DNA of 64,000 nt from Candidula unifasciata (GCA_905116865.2 CAJHNH020000233.1:62001-126000); one strand, 5' to 3'. Numbered from the stretch's first letter, positions 32,500 through 44,384 are shown. A program made the numbers and translations. Notes: a model not told the origin generated them from the letters alone.

Positions 32500-33960
32500 A
32501 CTGGCTCAGAGAGTTAGAGGAAATCCCTGGCAATAGGTTTCTCATTTGTTGGGAGTTTATTGCGTGGAACACAGCATGGGGCAGCACTGGGGAAAATAAG
32601 ACAAGGAAATGCCCCAGCAGAGGCTATGGTTGAGGCAGTCTGTATAAATGACGGTAAGCCAATTAGAATGGTGGTGATCTCTGGTGATGCAGACACGGCT
32701 ACTGATTTAGCGTTTGTTACCTAGTCAGCAGTGCTGGACACACAATGGAAGGGTCCTGGGTGACTACGGTAGTGACCATATGCCATGCTCAGTCTTGATT
32801 TCCACCAAAGTTAACAAGATTAGGACTTTAAGAAGGTGCAAGACTATCAAGTATGAGATGGTCAATACCCTACCTGGACGCCTTCGGCAGAAGGTTTGTA
32901 ACAAAACCACCCGTTCTGCGTTTGTGCAGCCTCCATGTTGAACCCAAGAAGTCGAACAGGCATAGAAAGAAAAGAGAGCAGCAACTATTCAGTTACATAA
33001 AATTTGAAAGTCAGCTCAAAGAGAAGACAGAGAAGGCAGAAACAGTTTTTTTTTTTTTTTAAGTAGAAAAGTTGGAGCGATGTGCAGCAGAGGAAAAAAA
33101 AACAATACTAAATGGGAAAATGTTATGAATGAAACTGGAGGGAACAGATCGCTGGGTAGGTTCTGGAAACTACAGGCAGATAAAAAGAAAGGTTCGGCCT
33201 ATCACAACAGATATTATATACACAGATACAGGTACGCCTGTGACAACAGAAAAATTTAAGAGGGTAGAATTTTTGCAGAGATTTATAGCACAAACTGGTC
33301 ATAATGATAGGGAACATTAAAATTCAGTTAGGGTTAATCTATCGAATTCCATTAATGGTAATTGCTGTCAGGAGATTATTAGTGTGGATGATACTCATAT
33401 AAAACATATCTTGCATAAAGCAAAAGACGCTGCGCTAGGGCTAGACAGAGTCAAGTGTGCCCAGTAATGAAGGAAATAAGTGATGAAGACTTGAGGGAGA
33501 TGGCTTTGTACTTTAACGAGAGCCTCAGAAGAGCGTCAGTACCCCAGGATTGGGTATACAGTTATTTAATCCAAAGCCAGGCAGAGATCATTCGAGACTC
33601 AGCACTTTCAGGACTATTACTCCTGAAAATACTTTTGTCAAGGTGTTTGAGAAGAATATTGCTGTTAAACTACAGAAATGAAAGAGCTCTTGCCATCAGG
33701 TTTGGGCAGTTACCGGCCAGGAAAAGATACCTGGTCACATGCGGCCCACGTTTGCCTTTGATATTTGTGAGTGGCTCCAGAACAGACAGGAGATGGTGAT
33801 GTCGACTCTTGATCTTAAGGATGCCTATAATAGATTCATATATGATATTCTGGTATTTGCGCTCAAAGAGAATGGAGTGTCTCTCTGGCTGGTGAAATGT
33901 ATAGCAGCTGTACTGCATACCCACAAAGTCGCTCTCCGCCTGGGTACATGAACATAAGAG
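32500..33960 (+). pseudogene. Degenerate LINE: endonuclease end to RT motif A
   Basis: In successive frames: DLAFVT, SAVLDTQW and VLGDYGSDHMPCSVLIS (endonuclease C-terminus with the SDH box) at 32700-32800. Then DEDLREMALYFNESLRRASV PQDW near 33480-33560. Then RPTFAFDICEWLQNRQEMVM followed by STLDLKDAYNRFIYDILVFA (RT motif A with its Asp) and GVSLWLVKCIAAVLHTHKVA at 33740-33950. Many shifts and an A/T tract near 33046 interrupt it. It is a different lineage from the RTE-type copy at 27364. Confidence 0.75.
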
Positions 33961-34019
33961 GCATTAGTTTTCAGCTAACGTCTGTAAATTCTGACTTCTT
34001 TTGTTCAGTATGACATGTA

Positions 34020-34500
34020 ACTGTTTGACTGCCATCCTTACAGCGGCAATCCTACAGACAGCAGATATGGAAGAGGAAAAACTACATCCGAGTGACAAAT
34101 CACACACTGTCAGGCAGACTTGGATAACACCTTGCATCAAATTCACTGAAAAGTAGACGATTAAATGGTATGGCCATCTCGTCAGAATGAAGTCCCAACA
34201 TCTACCATGACAGTAGGTGCTTGGTCTGAGCAAAATATCTGCTGTGAAAGCAAGAGGGTGTTCGTTGATAACATGGACTTATGACGTTAAAAATCCTTTC
34301 CACATTCACACAGAATTAGAAACAGCCAATGCTGTCCATTGAGTATTGGGCCTCAAACTATTCCTTCCAACGCAGCTCATTGGGAAAATTGATGATGATG
34401 ATGATGATTGTGAAAGCAACAGGGTCTTCGTGGATAACATAGACTGATGACATTAAAAATACTTCGACATCCACACAGAATAAGATAAATATAGATACTG
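34020..34500 (+). pseudogene. LINE 3' end with duplicated tail
   Basis: TADMEEEKLHPSDKSHTVRQ and IKWYGHLVRMKSQHL are post-RT LINE motifs. The tail piece (GGGTGTTCGTTGATAACATG, ACATTCACACAGAATTAG) recurs diverged about 165 bp later, separated by a GAT run (34391-34407). Confidence 0.6.
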
Positions 34501-34899
34501 ATGATGATAATGATGATAGTTGTGTCCACTGTTTGAAAAACGTTAGACATAACATTAACAGACCAAAAATTATGTGTAAAACGGCAACCAAGAAACATTA
34601 ACCCAACCAATCCATGGCAAAACACAAACCACACACAAATTAAAAAAAAAAAAAAACAGTCAATAACAAAAACCACTAAGCATTTCACAATTTATTTTTC
34701 CAGTTACAACTGTTACAGTAACACATCAATAGTTATTGAATCTGTGAATTGGAATATCATGTCACATTTAAAAGATGGACAGAAGGCATTCATTCACACA
34801 CGCGTTTCATAGCGGTAACAAGTCTTTGAACACAAATGGTGTGTATCAACTTTATAAATGTTATGTTTTGTTAACCACAATGCAAGTGAGAGAGAAAAT
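34501..34899. other. Unassigned AT-rich DNA
   Basis: A GAT run near 34500-34516 and an A tract at 34642-34655. No gene. Confidence 0.5.
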
Positions 34900-35085
34900 G
34901 AGGAAACGGTGGCGCCGGGATGGGGAGGGGAAAAAAAAAGTAAAGATCCCTTTTCACGCCTTTCGACGCATCGGGCATATGGGCAGAGCGTCGCATATTT
35001 TTTACAGTCAATCGGCGCTCAGTGCGTAATGTGGTCAGCATTACGCCAGCCGTCTTTGCTTCCCCAGAACAAGGAATGGGGAGGA
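34900..35085 (-). repeat. SINE family F fragment
   Basis: CCCTTTTCACGCCTTTCGAC, CGGGCATATGG, GTCAATCGGCG and AATGTGGTCAGCATTACGCC match the tail part of family F at 35930-36230 and 59235-59485. The tRNA-like head is missing. Confidence 0.65.
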
Positions 35086-35164
35086 GTTAAACACAATTCT
35101 TCTAACTGGCTCTACTGTGTATTTCCATTAGAAATTTTCAATTTCAAAGCGCCTGCTTTGCGTA

Positions 35165-35322
35165 TGTGCTTCATAATCCAGTGGTGCTGGGTTCGATTCC
35201 AGCTGCAGGCTATTCGGCAACAGACCGTTTTACGTTGGTTTCGACAGTGGTACCGAGAGCCGACCGGTCAGTATCAATGGCATACTACTGAACGTAAATT
35301 TGCCTAGGAAAAGAGTTAACAC
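35165..35322 (+). mobile_element. tRNA-derived SINE family A
   Basis: The B-box-like TGGGTTCGATTCCAGCTGCA leads to TCGGCAACAGACCGTTTTAC, GTTTCGACAGTGGTACCGAG and GAACGTAAATTTGCCTAGG. Confidence 0.8.
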
Positions 35323-35749
35323 TTGGTCTTGTCTCCTAAATATGCTCTGTGTAACTTCTACGTTCGTACTTAACAGGGCGGCTTGCGCGTTGTACTATGA
35401 TTTACAGCTAACCTGCAATTTCAGCATCCATGGGCCCTGTCCTCATATCGGACTTCTCGGCAAATCCTTAATTACCTAATTATTCACCTTGCACATGCTT
35501 GATAGAAAGTAGTTGGCCTGTAACCCCACCCACCCCCACCCCCCGCCGGTCCCGTGCCCCCAAGCCCACTCTCAAATTGGAGTCCAATGACACACAGGGG
35601 GATTTCTCTGTGACTTGCACATGCCAGACTTCCGTGATGAAAACATTAACACTCAAACAAAACAAAAACAAATAAGCTAACACAGCCAGATCCCGGACAC
35701 ACAACCCAGTCGCTACATGTCAGAGATGATTCAGCTGGCGACCGCCTGT
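35323..35749 (-). other. Region downstream of POLR2H (probable 3' UTR and flank)
   Basis: A C-rich stretch (35520-35560) lies in it. I see no AATAAA on the minus strand close to the stop codon, so the transcript end is undetermined. Confidence 0.4.
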
Positions 35750-35877
35750 TTAGAAGGCCAGCTTCTTCATCATGAGGTAGACCCGGGAATCGATCTCAAA
35801 TCCGTGTAAGTTGTTGGAGTCCCCCTTGAGCCTCATTAGAAGTCCGCCAAACGACACGTAGGCTGCCCTGGCGATGG
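35750..35877 (-). CDS. POLR2H: POLR2H (RPB8) terminal coding exon
   Basis: RPB8 is the OB-fold subunit shared by nuclear RNA polymerases I, II and III. Read on the minus strand, an acceptor with flank TCGCCAG precedes position 35877. After one base completing a split codon, the exon reads [20 protein letters not shown] and then [18 protein letters not shown], followed by TAA (35752-35750). This is the near-invariant C-terminus of RPB8; the human end, [22 protein letters not shown] followed by VYLLMKKLAF, is matched almost residue for residue. The exon is about 41 codons and was too short for ordinary ORF detection. The upstream exons should lie at higher coordinates, but I could not identify them; the intron is filled by SINE and satellite DNA. 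The gene converges on COG8. Confidence 0.94.
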
Positions 35878-35929
35878 AAAAGACAAAAAAGAGATTATTA
35901 GTGATCGTATTTTTTAAATAAATTAATAA

Positions 35930-36230
35930 AGCAAAGGGCCCTTTTACGCGCTTTCGGGCGTATAGGGCACAAAGGCGCTCAACCTATATTTTATATATTA
36001 TTTATATTTTTAATCGGTATTGCGTGGGTAATGTGGTCAACATCGCATCGGCCGCCTTTACTTCCAATGACTACTGGCACCAATTTTAGGCTGGGTCGAC
36101 GTGGAAGCCAAAGTCATTTAAGAAAAAAAAAAGGGGGTGGCCCTGGCAGGACCCCCAACCCACGAGCCTCCGATCCCCAGGCGAGCCTTTAGCAGCTACT
36201 CTTCGGTGGCCCCATTTCTGTTATATGATA
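35930..36230 (-). mobile_element. tRNA-derived SINE family F (minus) in POLR2H intron
   Basis: The tail lies on the left (CCCTTTTACGCGCTTTCGGG, AACATCGCATCGGCCGCCTT). On the right the reverse complement shows a tRNA-like head: CACCGAAGAGTAGCTGCTAA, CTCGCCTGGGGATCGGAGGC and GTGGGTTGGGGGTCC. The head is more diverged than at 59235-59485. It shares the strand of POLR2H. Confidence 0.7.
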
Positions 36231-36235
36231 AAGAT

Positions 36236-36800
36236 AAAGTATGAGTCGTAGTTATTCCATCTATTCAACGAAACAGAGATAATTGTGTAGTTACTGGTTC
36301 TTTTATATGAAACAGAAAGTTTTAGTTACTGATCGTTTGTATGAAATCGAAAAACTAAGTTTATATAACGAATACCTCAAACTACACGCATCAGCATCAT
36401 CATCATGTGCCCTGCCAAGTGGGCCCTCATGCGTCTCTACAGAACAGAACACTACACACAGAAAACAAAACTGCATTTACTGAATACCCCCATGACACAT
36501 AGGAAATTAAGTTGAAGTTATTAAATAATGTATATGAAACATTGAAAACTAATTTGTAGTTATCAAAGTTTTTTTTCTTTTATTAAAGTAGAAAATAAGG
36601 TTGTAGCTACTGAATTTTGTTAATGTGAAATATAGAAATCTAAGTTGCAGTTATTGAGTTTTGTATATGAAACATGGAAATCTAAATTGTAGGTATTGAA
36701 TGTTGATATGAAATGAAAATTTAGAAAACTAAAATGTAGTGACTGAATATCTCATACGAAAACAAGTTTTAGTTATTGTCTTATATTACAATCAGTGTGG
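36236..36800. repeat. Degenerate ~60-bp tandem array
   Basis: Recurring TATGAAA(C/T)(A/C)GAAAA, CTAAGTT.TAGTTA and GTAGTTA(C/T)TG at roughly 60-bp spacing, with several insertions including CATCATCATCATGTGCCCTG. Confidence 0.6.
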
Positions 36801-37055
36801 ATACTGGGATAAACAGGTTGTATTTTATGGCAACAAAGGCAATCAAATAAAATATTTTGGAGAATGAATGGTAAAAGTTGATCAATGATCTAATAAAAGA
36901 AAAGAAACAGGTGTAATATTCGAGCCATATTAAAATGACGCACTGCACTTAAAAAAACCGTACTAAAAGGAAGAAGTTAACGGCAGGTGAGCTGGGGTAA
37001 ACAGTGACACAAGCGGGAGGATAACATCACGATTTGAACAAACAGAAATCTAAAA

Positions 37056-37067
<12 letters not shown>

Positions 37068-37096
<29 letters not shown>
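37068..37096. repeat. (GA)n microsatellite
   Basis: About 14 GA dinucleotides. Confidence 0.9.
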
Positions 37097-37099
<3 letters not shown>

Positions 37100-37129
37100 G
37101 GAAAACCATTCTAGTAAACCTTCTAGTAT

Positions 37130-37398
37130 ATCTTCTTCGTGTTCACCCTCTATAAACTCCGGCAGAAAGTTCTGGTTGTTCATCCCCTTCTGGATTGTAG
37201 TCCTGCACCAGAACATGAGTCCGTTTTACAGATCTGACTTCTCTGCATGCAGACTGTTGGTTCCTTGCCTCCCAGGCAGGTTCACTCTGACTTGGAAGGA
37301 AGCTCCCAACTAGTCGACTCTTACGAGATGCTTTTGAGTAGGTAGTGGGTGTTTTCTTGTTTTCCCTACAGTAAGACCCCCGGAACCTACACAGCCAC
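37130..37398 (+). repeat. SINE-like family C copy
   Basis: CACCCTCTATAAACTCCGGC, AGTTCTGGTTGTTCATCCCC, TGCAGACTGTTGGTTCCTTG and CTAGTCGACTCTTACGAGAT in family order. Near complete. Confidence 0.85.
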
Positions 37399-37870
37399 TT
37401 CTAATATACAAATCAAGATCAATCGTTGAGAAGTTTGAAGCATGTATTTAGGTAATAACATGTAAGTGACAAACTTGGTGGGGGAAATGTGGGTTTTTTC
37501 ACCCTTTTAATTTCCACTATCTCGGGGACTGCGAGATTTCGTTGAGAATTCTCGGGAACGTCCAATAGGCTGTCATGGTGTGAAATGAACACCGACTTAC
37601 ACTTCCCCCCCCCCCTCCCCCCCCAAAACGCCCCCTTTCCTAATAAAATAAGACTTTCCTGAGAATTCCCCGAGAAAGGGTGAAAAATAAAAGAACCGAA
37701 ATGTGTAAGTGGAGAGCAGAAAGAAATTTATTTTTGTTCTGAGTACTACTATTTGTAAGCAGAAGATTCTTATTCGTGCCTTGGTGCATACTGCATACAA
37801 TGTGTATCAGCCAAACGGCATTCAAGGGACGATATACTTGAAATCATTTTACTTCAAACAACTTTAGTAA
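37399..37870. other. Unassigned, with a poly-C tract at 37605-37624
   Basis: The C-rich run is interrupted once by T. No gene recognised. Confidence 0.5.
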
Positions 37871-37959
37871 GTTTTAAGTGAGTCGACGACTTAGGATGCA
37901 GGTTATTTGTTCAATCATTGTCTCCACGCACAAAAAGGGGAGTGGGGGTTCAGCTTTTG

Positions 37960-38280
37960 AACCAGTGGAGTGTATTGATCCCTGTGTGGGTTCCAGGGTC
38001 CCGTTGCGGGGGGGGGGGGGTAAGAAGAGACCTACTGCCCACAAGTATGTCGTAGGAGTCGAATAATTAGTGGGAGGAAAGGGGGGGGGGTGATTTCTTC
38101 TAGATTATGAGTGCATCTGCCCAAGCGGCAAGCAACGACCAACTGCACATAAAAAAGCCAGTAAAACTGATGTACACGCAATAACTCAGGCACTGGCAGA
38201 AAGCTAAAGTTGAGGCTGAAAAACAACGAGAACTTTCCGCCGGAACTTTCAGCGGATAAAGGAAGAAGAAGAAGATTATG
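37960..38280 (-). repeat. SINE-like family C copy (minus) with poly-G insert
   Basis: From GTGTGGGTTCCAGGGTCCCG through TCTGCCCAAGCGGCAAGCAA to CTTTCCGCCGGAACTTTCAG. Two poly-G runs (38008-38021 and 38082-38091) lie inside it and a poly-C (38289-38307) just after. Confidence 0.8.
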
Positions 38281-38699
38281 GGGCAAGACCCCCCCCCCCC
38301 CCCCCCCAAACCTCGGCCTCTTTGTACCAGCTTTAAAAAAATGATTATATGTAGGTACCACGAATGTAGATAACATTAGCAATTGATAACTTACATCAGA
38401 TTATACAACCAATAAAAAAAAGATGAGATCAACAGTTAATAAATTATAAAAATCAAGATATGGACAAACGGCAGTATAAAAGAGTGTATAACCAAGACAT
38501 GAGACACGGAGTATCTGAGATCCATTGCAGCCAACCTTCAATGTGGAGACGGCACCTGATTCATTGATTCAAGGAAACTTTGTCAACCAACATAGTGAAA
38601 CATAAATTAAATGACATGTCCAACAAGAAGTACGCCATCCACGAAGAAGAAGCCCGGAGCTGACAACAGATGGCGTCAGGGATCAGCTGATTTCGCGGC

Positions 38700-38762
38700 A
38701 ATGCAGATAGTGGTTGTGGAGGCGGTACTAATACAACCAGCTAACCACACTGCCAGAAAGCA
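38700..38762. repeat. Single dispersed relative of the 53-bp minisatellite unit
   Basis: GCAGATAGTGGTTGT then ACAACCAGCTAACCACACTG and CCAGAAAGCAGAG match the first unit and left flank of the 2654-4495 array. Confidence 0.7.
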
Positions 38763-38855
38763 GAGACCGACACACGGAGAAGCGTTCATCTTTTCCATCG
38801 CCGAATAATTACGCTGAGGGATTGCATAGAAAGTCAAAGAATCAAACTGTTTTAG

Positions 38856-38915
38856 AAGAAGAAGAAGAAGAAGAAAAAGAAGAAGAAGAAAGAAGAAAAA
38901 GAAGAAGAAAACGAA
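38856..38915. repeat. (GAA)n microsatellite
   Basis: GAA repeats with occasional A insertions. Confidence 0.9.
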
Positions 38916-39632
38916 TTCTTGCACTAGTACTCTATAGCACAATCAGTGACACATATACCGGGTCCTCTTTTTCACTGCCAAATAGCTCTTAAACTTATCC
39001 TCTAAAGTTCTTAAGTTCATCCCTACATAACAGTTCATTATCGTCTACAGGGAGATAATTCGACGTTTACTTCTGAACAGTTCCTTAAAGTGTCATCGTC
39101 ATCATTGACACAGATAAGTTTGTCTTTTTCATTGCCGAAAGTTCCTTCACTCTACCTCTATAGTTCATCATCAACACCGACACATAGATACATCTGGCTT
39201 CTCCCCTGACGAATTGTTCCTACGCTTATTCTTTATAATTCATTGTTATAACAACGGCAACATGGGTAAGTTCGTCTTTTCTATCGCCGAGACTTTCTTA
39301 ATTCCATCGCTTATAGTGTATCATCATCAATACTGACACAGAGAAAAGTTCGTCTTTTCCATTGCCGAAATTTTCTTAATCCTAACGCCTATAGTGTATC
39401 ATCATCAATACTGACACAAAGAAAAAGTTCGACTTTTCCATTGCCGAGATTTTCTTAATCCTATCGCCTATAGTGTTTCATCATCAATACTGACACAGAG
39501 AAAAGTTCGCCTTTTCCATTGCAGTGATTTTCTTAATCGTATCGCCAATAGTGTATCATCATCAATACTGACACAGAGAAAAGTTCGTCTTTTCCACCAC
39601 CATTAGAATCTTCTTAGTCTTATCGTCTATAA

Positions 39633-39826
39633 CAATGGTTTTCAACCTTCCTCATGCCGCGACTCTTTAATAGTTTCTCATTTTAAGTCGACCCCAACCA
39701 TACAATTATTTTCGTTTTTACTTCATAACTTCGGTGAATATGTTTTCTGCGATGGTCTTAGTCGACCCCTGTGAAAGGATCGTCCGACCTCCAAAAGAGT
39801 CGCGATCCACGGGTTGAGAACCGCTG
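39633..39826 (-). mobile_element. SPIN-like hAT MITE (194 bp, minus)
   Basis: Reverse complemented, it begins CAGCGGTTCTCAACCCGTGG, carries GATCGCGACTCTTTTGG-like sequence, GTGAAAG/CACAGGGGTCGACTAAGACC and GAAGTAAAAACGAAAATAAT, and ends GGTTGAAAACCATTG. This follows the non-autonomous SPIN hAT element from memory. There is no ORF. The flanking 8-mers are not a clear duplication. Confidence 0.75.
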
Positions 39827-40466
39827 CTTTACCATCACCAACGTAGCTGAACGTTTGTCTTTGTAAATATTCCAAGACTTCCATTTAACAGTTCATCATT
39901 AAGCGTAATTTTGAAGAAACATTAAAAATCATGGAATGTCAACTAAATTCGACACTTCAGTATGAAGTGCGATTCCCGCCTCCTCCCCCACCCCCTTTTT
40001 TTTCTCCCCAATTAGACGTAAACACACTTCGAACAGATCATGTGAAGACACCGTGTGACACCTGAGTTTAAATTTTCTTGTTATCGTCAACATAGTCACA
40101 GACTTTCCATCTACAGTTAATAGTTAGTATTATTAACGGAAGATTTGTCCAGCAGATGCGTTGAAACTGGAGTATGCCATCTAAATTCGATATTTCATCA
40201 AGTGCACAAGATGCAAGATCGTGTTTATTTTCCCTGGACGCCAAACAGTTCCTAGAATTCCCCAACAGTCATCATTTCATAATCGTCATAGAGGTCAGCG
40301 TTTTCATCAAACAGACATGCTGAAACCACGACAGGACATCAACATTCGACTTTTCAAAATTTATATTCAAAAGAAACAGATAGGCTGAAACTACGGTAAG
40401 AAATCTAAATTCGACATTGATATAAAGTACAGACGTGCTGAAACCACTGCAGGACATCCAAATTCT

Positions 40467-40476
40467 ATATATATAT

Positions 40477-40568
<92 letters not shown>
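40467..40568. repeat. (TA)n(CA)n microsatellite
   Basis: About 80 bp of TA (with one inner TATTCTATA) then about 18 bp of CA. Confidence 0.95.
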
Positions 40569-41399
40569 AGAAACAAACGTACCGAAACCACGCCAAGACT
40601 CCTAAATTCGACTTTAAAAGACACGTGTATAAAAGAAAGACAGGTTGAAACTACGACAGGAGATCTAAATTCAACATTTTAATAAACATATGTAAAAGAC
40701 TAATTTTTTTTTCTATTGCCAAATAGTTCAAAGACCTTTCCTTACAGTTCATTAAAATTAAAGATAAAACCCTTTCAAATGGCATAGGTCAAACCGCCGT
40801 ATGACATCTCAATGTGATATTTTAAAATATGTGCGATAGGAAATAAGTCTTCCCTATCCTTTTCCATCGAAGAACAATTCTCTAGACTTTGATTACATGT
40901 TCACCATTTTTCTATCATTCAACGTAAAATCTTCCAAACAAATATGTAATTATGTTAAAAATAATTTGAATTTTTAAACAGCGTGCAAGGAAGTTCCGTT
41001 GTTCTACGGGCGAACAGTTCTTCTTATTCTGCAGTTCGTCAGAATCATCATTGGTCGAAAAACTCGAACAAATAGGCGGAAACCCTCTGCTGACACATGA
41101 GTTCCACTTTTCAATCGGCGCACAGTACGTATGAGACAACCAAGAAATACCCCCCATCTTTTATACAAACCCAAAAACAAATCCGTGTCTGGCACTCGAT
41201 CAAACATACCCCGGTCTCATTTCTCAATCACTGTATCCTATAAGTAGCTCACCAATCTGGTGACATAACCCACCCAATTGTCTCTGTTGTATTCCTACTC
41301 TGCCTGTCGAACCTGCACTACTTCATGATGCTGTTAAAGATACGGCGATAGAACGTGACATCAGCGTACATGTGTTCCACTTTGACAATCTGGGAACAG

Positions 41400-41900
41400 A
41401 CTGTTTTGAGGTTTTGAACAACGGATCAACATCATGGCACATGAACAACGGATCAACATCATGGCACATGAACAACGGATCAACATCATGGCACATGAAC
41501 AACGGATCAACATCATGGCACATGAACAATGGATCAACATCATGGCACATGAACAATGGATCAACATCATGGCACATGAACAACGGATCAACATCATGGC
41601 ACACGGGTAGTATCTCGTAAGTGCTCTGTTCTTCTTTTAACTCAAGTCCAAAGAAGCTCAGCACAGTGCACAGGCGAGGATCCTGATGTACTTACTATGG
41701 GTAGATTTTCAGCTCCAAATTTTGCCTGGGCAGCGCCGTTATGCTATTCTATTCGATTTCCAACTGCCAAGTTGCACACGGGCGTCCGATCTCACTACCC
41801 AGAGACCGGAGGGAATTATTATATATTATATACGTGAAAAAAAAAACATCCCTTACCGGGGACTGAACCCTGAGCCTCTAGTACTCGAGGCGGACTGTTC
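41400..41900 (-). mobile_element. SINE family B (minus) containing an internal 27-bp array
   Basis: The tRNA-like head is on the right (reverse complement CGAGTACTAGAGGCTCAGGG then TTCAGTCCCCGG). The body runs left through TGCCTGGGCAGCG, GAGGATCCTGA and AAGAAGCTCAGC to the tail. Within the tail, AACAACGGATCAACATCATG plus GCACATG is repeated seven times (41417-41605), where other copies have it once. Small open frames here are by-products. Confidence 0.88.
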
Positions 41901-42409
41901 AAAAGTGGAAGAGACTTGTTGTCTGCTGTATGAAGCAACCAACATCTAGGGTTGTCTCTGTGTTGGATGTCAAATGTATTGGGTCTCTTTACATGTCGTC
42001 ACGGCGCAAGCAAGCACTTGAGTTCGGTGTTCGGGGGAATCTGTTACTTGCGCACACCAGTCCCCCATCCCCCAACCCAAACGGCTACAACCAGACCCCA
42101 TTACGAGAAGCGTCGTTTAGAATCACTGTGAGAGTTCATCAGCCATTTTTTTTCACATCATTATGACATGCCTAACCAACTCTTATTACAGGAAGACATC
42201 TAAAAAACCGTTATGCTCACATACGAATTATCTTCAGATCTATTCAAACGCAAAAACTGTTCTTAGCACTTTTGGCAAAGTAATCCGAAAGGGCGTTCTG
42301 TAGAAGACAACTGCCAAATAGCTCAGTCATTTACTAGACACGCCTGGCCAAAATAGAAGGGAACAGATTCGAATACACACTGAAGGACATAGGGGACAAA
42401 AAAAAACAA
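41901..42409. other. Unassigned
   Basis: No gene or repeat recognised. Confidence 0.5.
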
Positions 42410-42710
42410 AGACGCGTTAGCGCAGTCAATTTGAGACTCGCTTTCAAATCCAGCTGCGACTTGCTGCAGCCCACGGGCTTTGTTCGAAACCGGGCGGTTC
42501 CCGGGGCTCACCCAGCCTCTAGGAAATGGGTACCAGAGTTGACACTTTGGGGTAAATGGAGGAACGTTGCTGTAGCTACAGTGTTACGTGCGGACGGCGA
42601 CACAGGCGGACAATTTCTTATCAGCTGTCCGTACTGGTGGCAGAGCACTTATGGTTTATAACCGTGTGCAATGACGCTGGTTCACAACGCCTGACTTTAC
42701 CCTTTTAACA
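42410..42710 (+). mobile_element. tRNA-derived SINE family E
   Basis: A-box-like CGTTAGCGCAGTCAATTTGA and B-box-like TGTTCGAAACCGGGC, then body GGCTCACCCAGCCTCTAGGA, GGAACGTTGCTGTAGCTACA and GTACTGGTGGCAGAGCACTT, as at 26580-26875. Confidence 0.87.
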
Positions 42711-42971
42711 AAGAGAAGTCAACAAATGGAGTATGGCCCATAACGAAAAAATCAGGAAGAATAGAACAGGAGGAAAAAGGAGAGGCCTTTAAGGAAAAGA
42801 ATATTACGCCAGACAGCTGACACACATACATAAATCTAAGCCACGAAAGTGGCGCAAAAAAGCTAGACCACAAATATAACCGGAGACTTGGCGGCTCACT
42901 GCTAACATCAGGTTGAACGTGGTCTATTTTTTTTTTAAAGAATGATTACGTCCATTTCTTGATGTTATCCA

Positions 42972-42974
<3 letters not shown>

Positions 42975-43060
<86 letters not shown>

Positions 43061-43125
43061 TGTGAGAGTGTGTGTGTGTGAGTGTGTGTGTGTGTTGTGA
43101 GAGTGTGTGTGTGTGAGTGTGTGTC
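42975..43125. repeat. (TA)n then (TG)n with a 36-bp duplication
   Basis: About 70 bp of TA, followed by two copies of a TGTGTGTGTTGTGAGAGTGT-type block. Confidence 0.95.
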
Positions 43126-43834
43126 GTGCTTTAGCAGATATGTCCGCCAATCTCACCTTCCTCACATATTCTGACAAAAAAAATCAGCCTCTTTGCGGAG
43201 AAAGAATTGAAGAAGACAGCAGGCGGCGATGATGACACTGTCCGAAAAGACCACATGAACTGGAATGAAAAGATCAGTCTCACTCTTCCACAGAATTCAC
43301 AACCAGCCAACAAATCAGTTATAAACTTTTAATGCTGAATGAATATAATTCGACGATAGCAAACGACAGGAAACGATGGCGTAGCGTGAGTTGGTGGGGC
43401 ACCTCTGCCTTATTGGGGGATAAACGACAGAAATAGAAGCCGAAATAATTCATGTCGTTAGCTTTCATTCCCAGAAACCAACAACTTCAACAGGGGCCTT
43501 CCTGTCCATGTGAAAAACCCCAAAGCAGGATGTGTATATCAGATAATTTTTTATCTTCCCAGAACCCATTTAGCCAGCTTTCTGTTTATATTCCAAAACT
43601 GATTTCTCAGCAGCCTAGGCTAAGTTTAAAAAGGTTTCATGTGTGAGAGTTCCAGGGCTCCGTTGGGGGCGGGATCTACTGCCCCCCAAACAAGCTAAAT
43701 GTAACTAATCAAAAGCCTGTTGAAATCGTATATGCTAGATATCGCAACCTAGCTGTGAACCACAACACACACATTACAAACCGCCCTCTGTAGGACAAAC
43801 GCAGAAAAGTTGTACGATCTACACAATGCAGCTA
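43126..43834. other. Unassigned; short SINE-like C tail fragment near 43645-43680
   Basis: GTTCCAGGGCTCCGTTGGGG, then GATCTACTGCC, is like the family-C end at 37990-38035. No gene recognised. Confidence 0.45.
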
Positions 43835-43837
43835 AAG

Positions 43838-43852
43838 TGTGTGTGTGTGTGT

Positions 43853-43916
<64 letters not shown>

Positions 43917-43932
43917 ATTTGAGAGAGGGAGG

Positions 43933-44004
<72 letters not shown>

Positions 44005-44006
44005 GA
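43838..44006. repeat. (TG)n(TA)n(GA)n compound microsatellite
   Basis: Three adjoining dinucleotide tracts. Confidence 0.95.
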
Positions 44007-44149
44007 AAACATAATATCGGTTTTATATTAAAAAGAATAATTTAACCATCAAAAATATTTGTATTTATGACAGGTCACTTGACCAACACAGATTAGCATA
44101 GAGCCCCTAGGCTGGTACAGCACCAGGCAAGTGCCCGGCGTTAAGACGG

Positions 44150-44245
44150 CCCTGGTTAGACCTATATTTTCTGACAGATCGGCCTTCGCTGGGTGATGCG
44201 ATCAGCATCACAATGGCCGCCTTTACTTCCCACGACTTTTTACCT
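44150..44245. repeat. SINE family F fragment
   Basis: GACCTATATTTTCTGACAGA, GATGCGATCAGCATCACAAT and GGCCGCCTTTACTTCCCACG match the family-F tail. Confidence 0.55.
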
Positions 44246-44384
44246 GCTACCCAATCACGGTTCGAGCGACAGAGTTCGTGTTTTGGGTGACGTTCCCGGC
44301 AGGCGGTTGGCCGTTCTACGGAGAGACGCCGAGACATGTGGGATATCTCGGTGCAACGAAGTCAACCTTCTCCACTGTAACCTT

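Larger units (their letters stand above)
38957..40930. repeat. Degenerate ~75-80-bp array spanning ~2 kb
   Basis: The best copies (39290-39600) are about 77 bp apart and contain CATCATCAATACTGACACAG, AAAAGTTCGTCTTTTCCATT and TTTCTTAATCCTATCGCC. More diverged copies with TCTTTTTCATTGCC..A and AGTTCATCATC extend on both sides. A second subtype (CAGACATGCTGAAACCACGA, GACATC.A.ATTCGAC) dominates 40150-40700. It is interrupted by a SPIN-like MITE and a TA tract. Confidence 0.75.
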
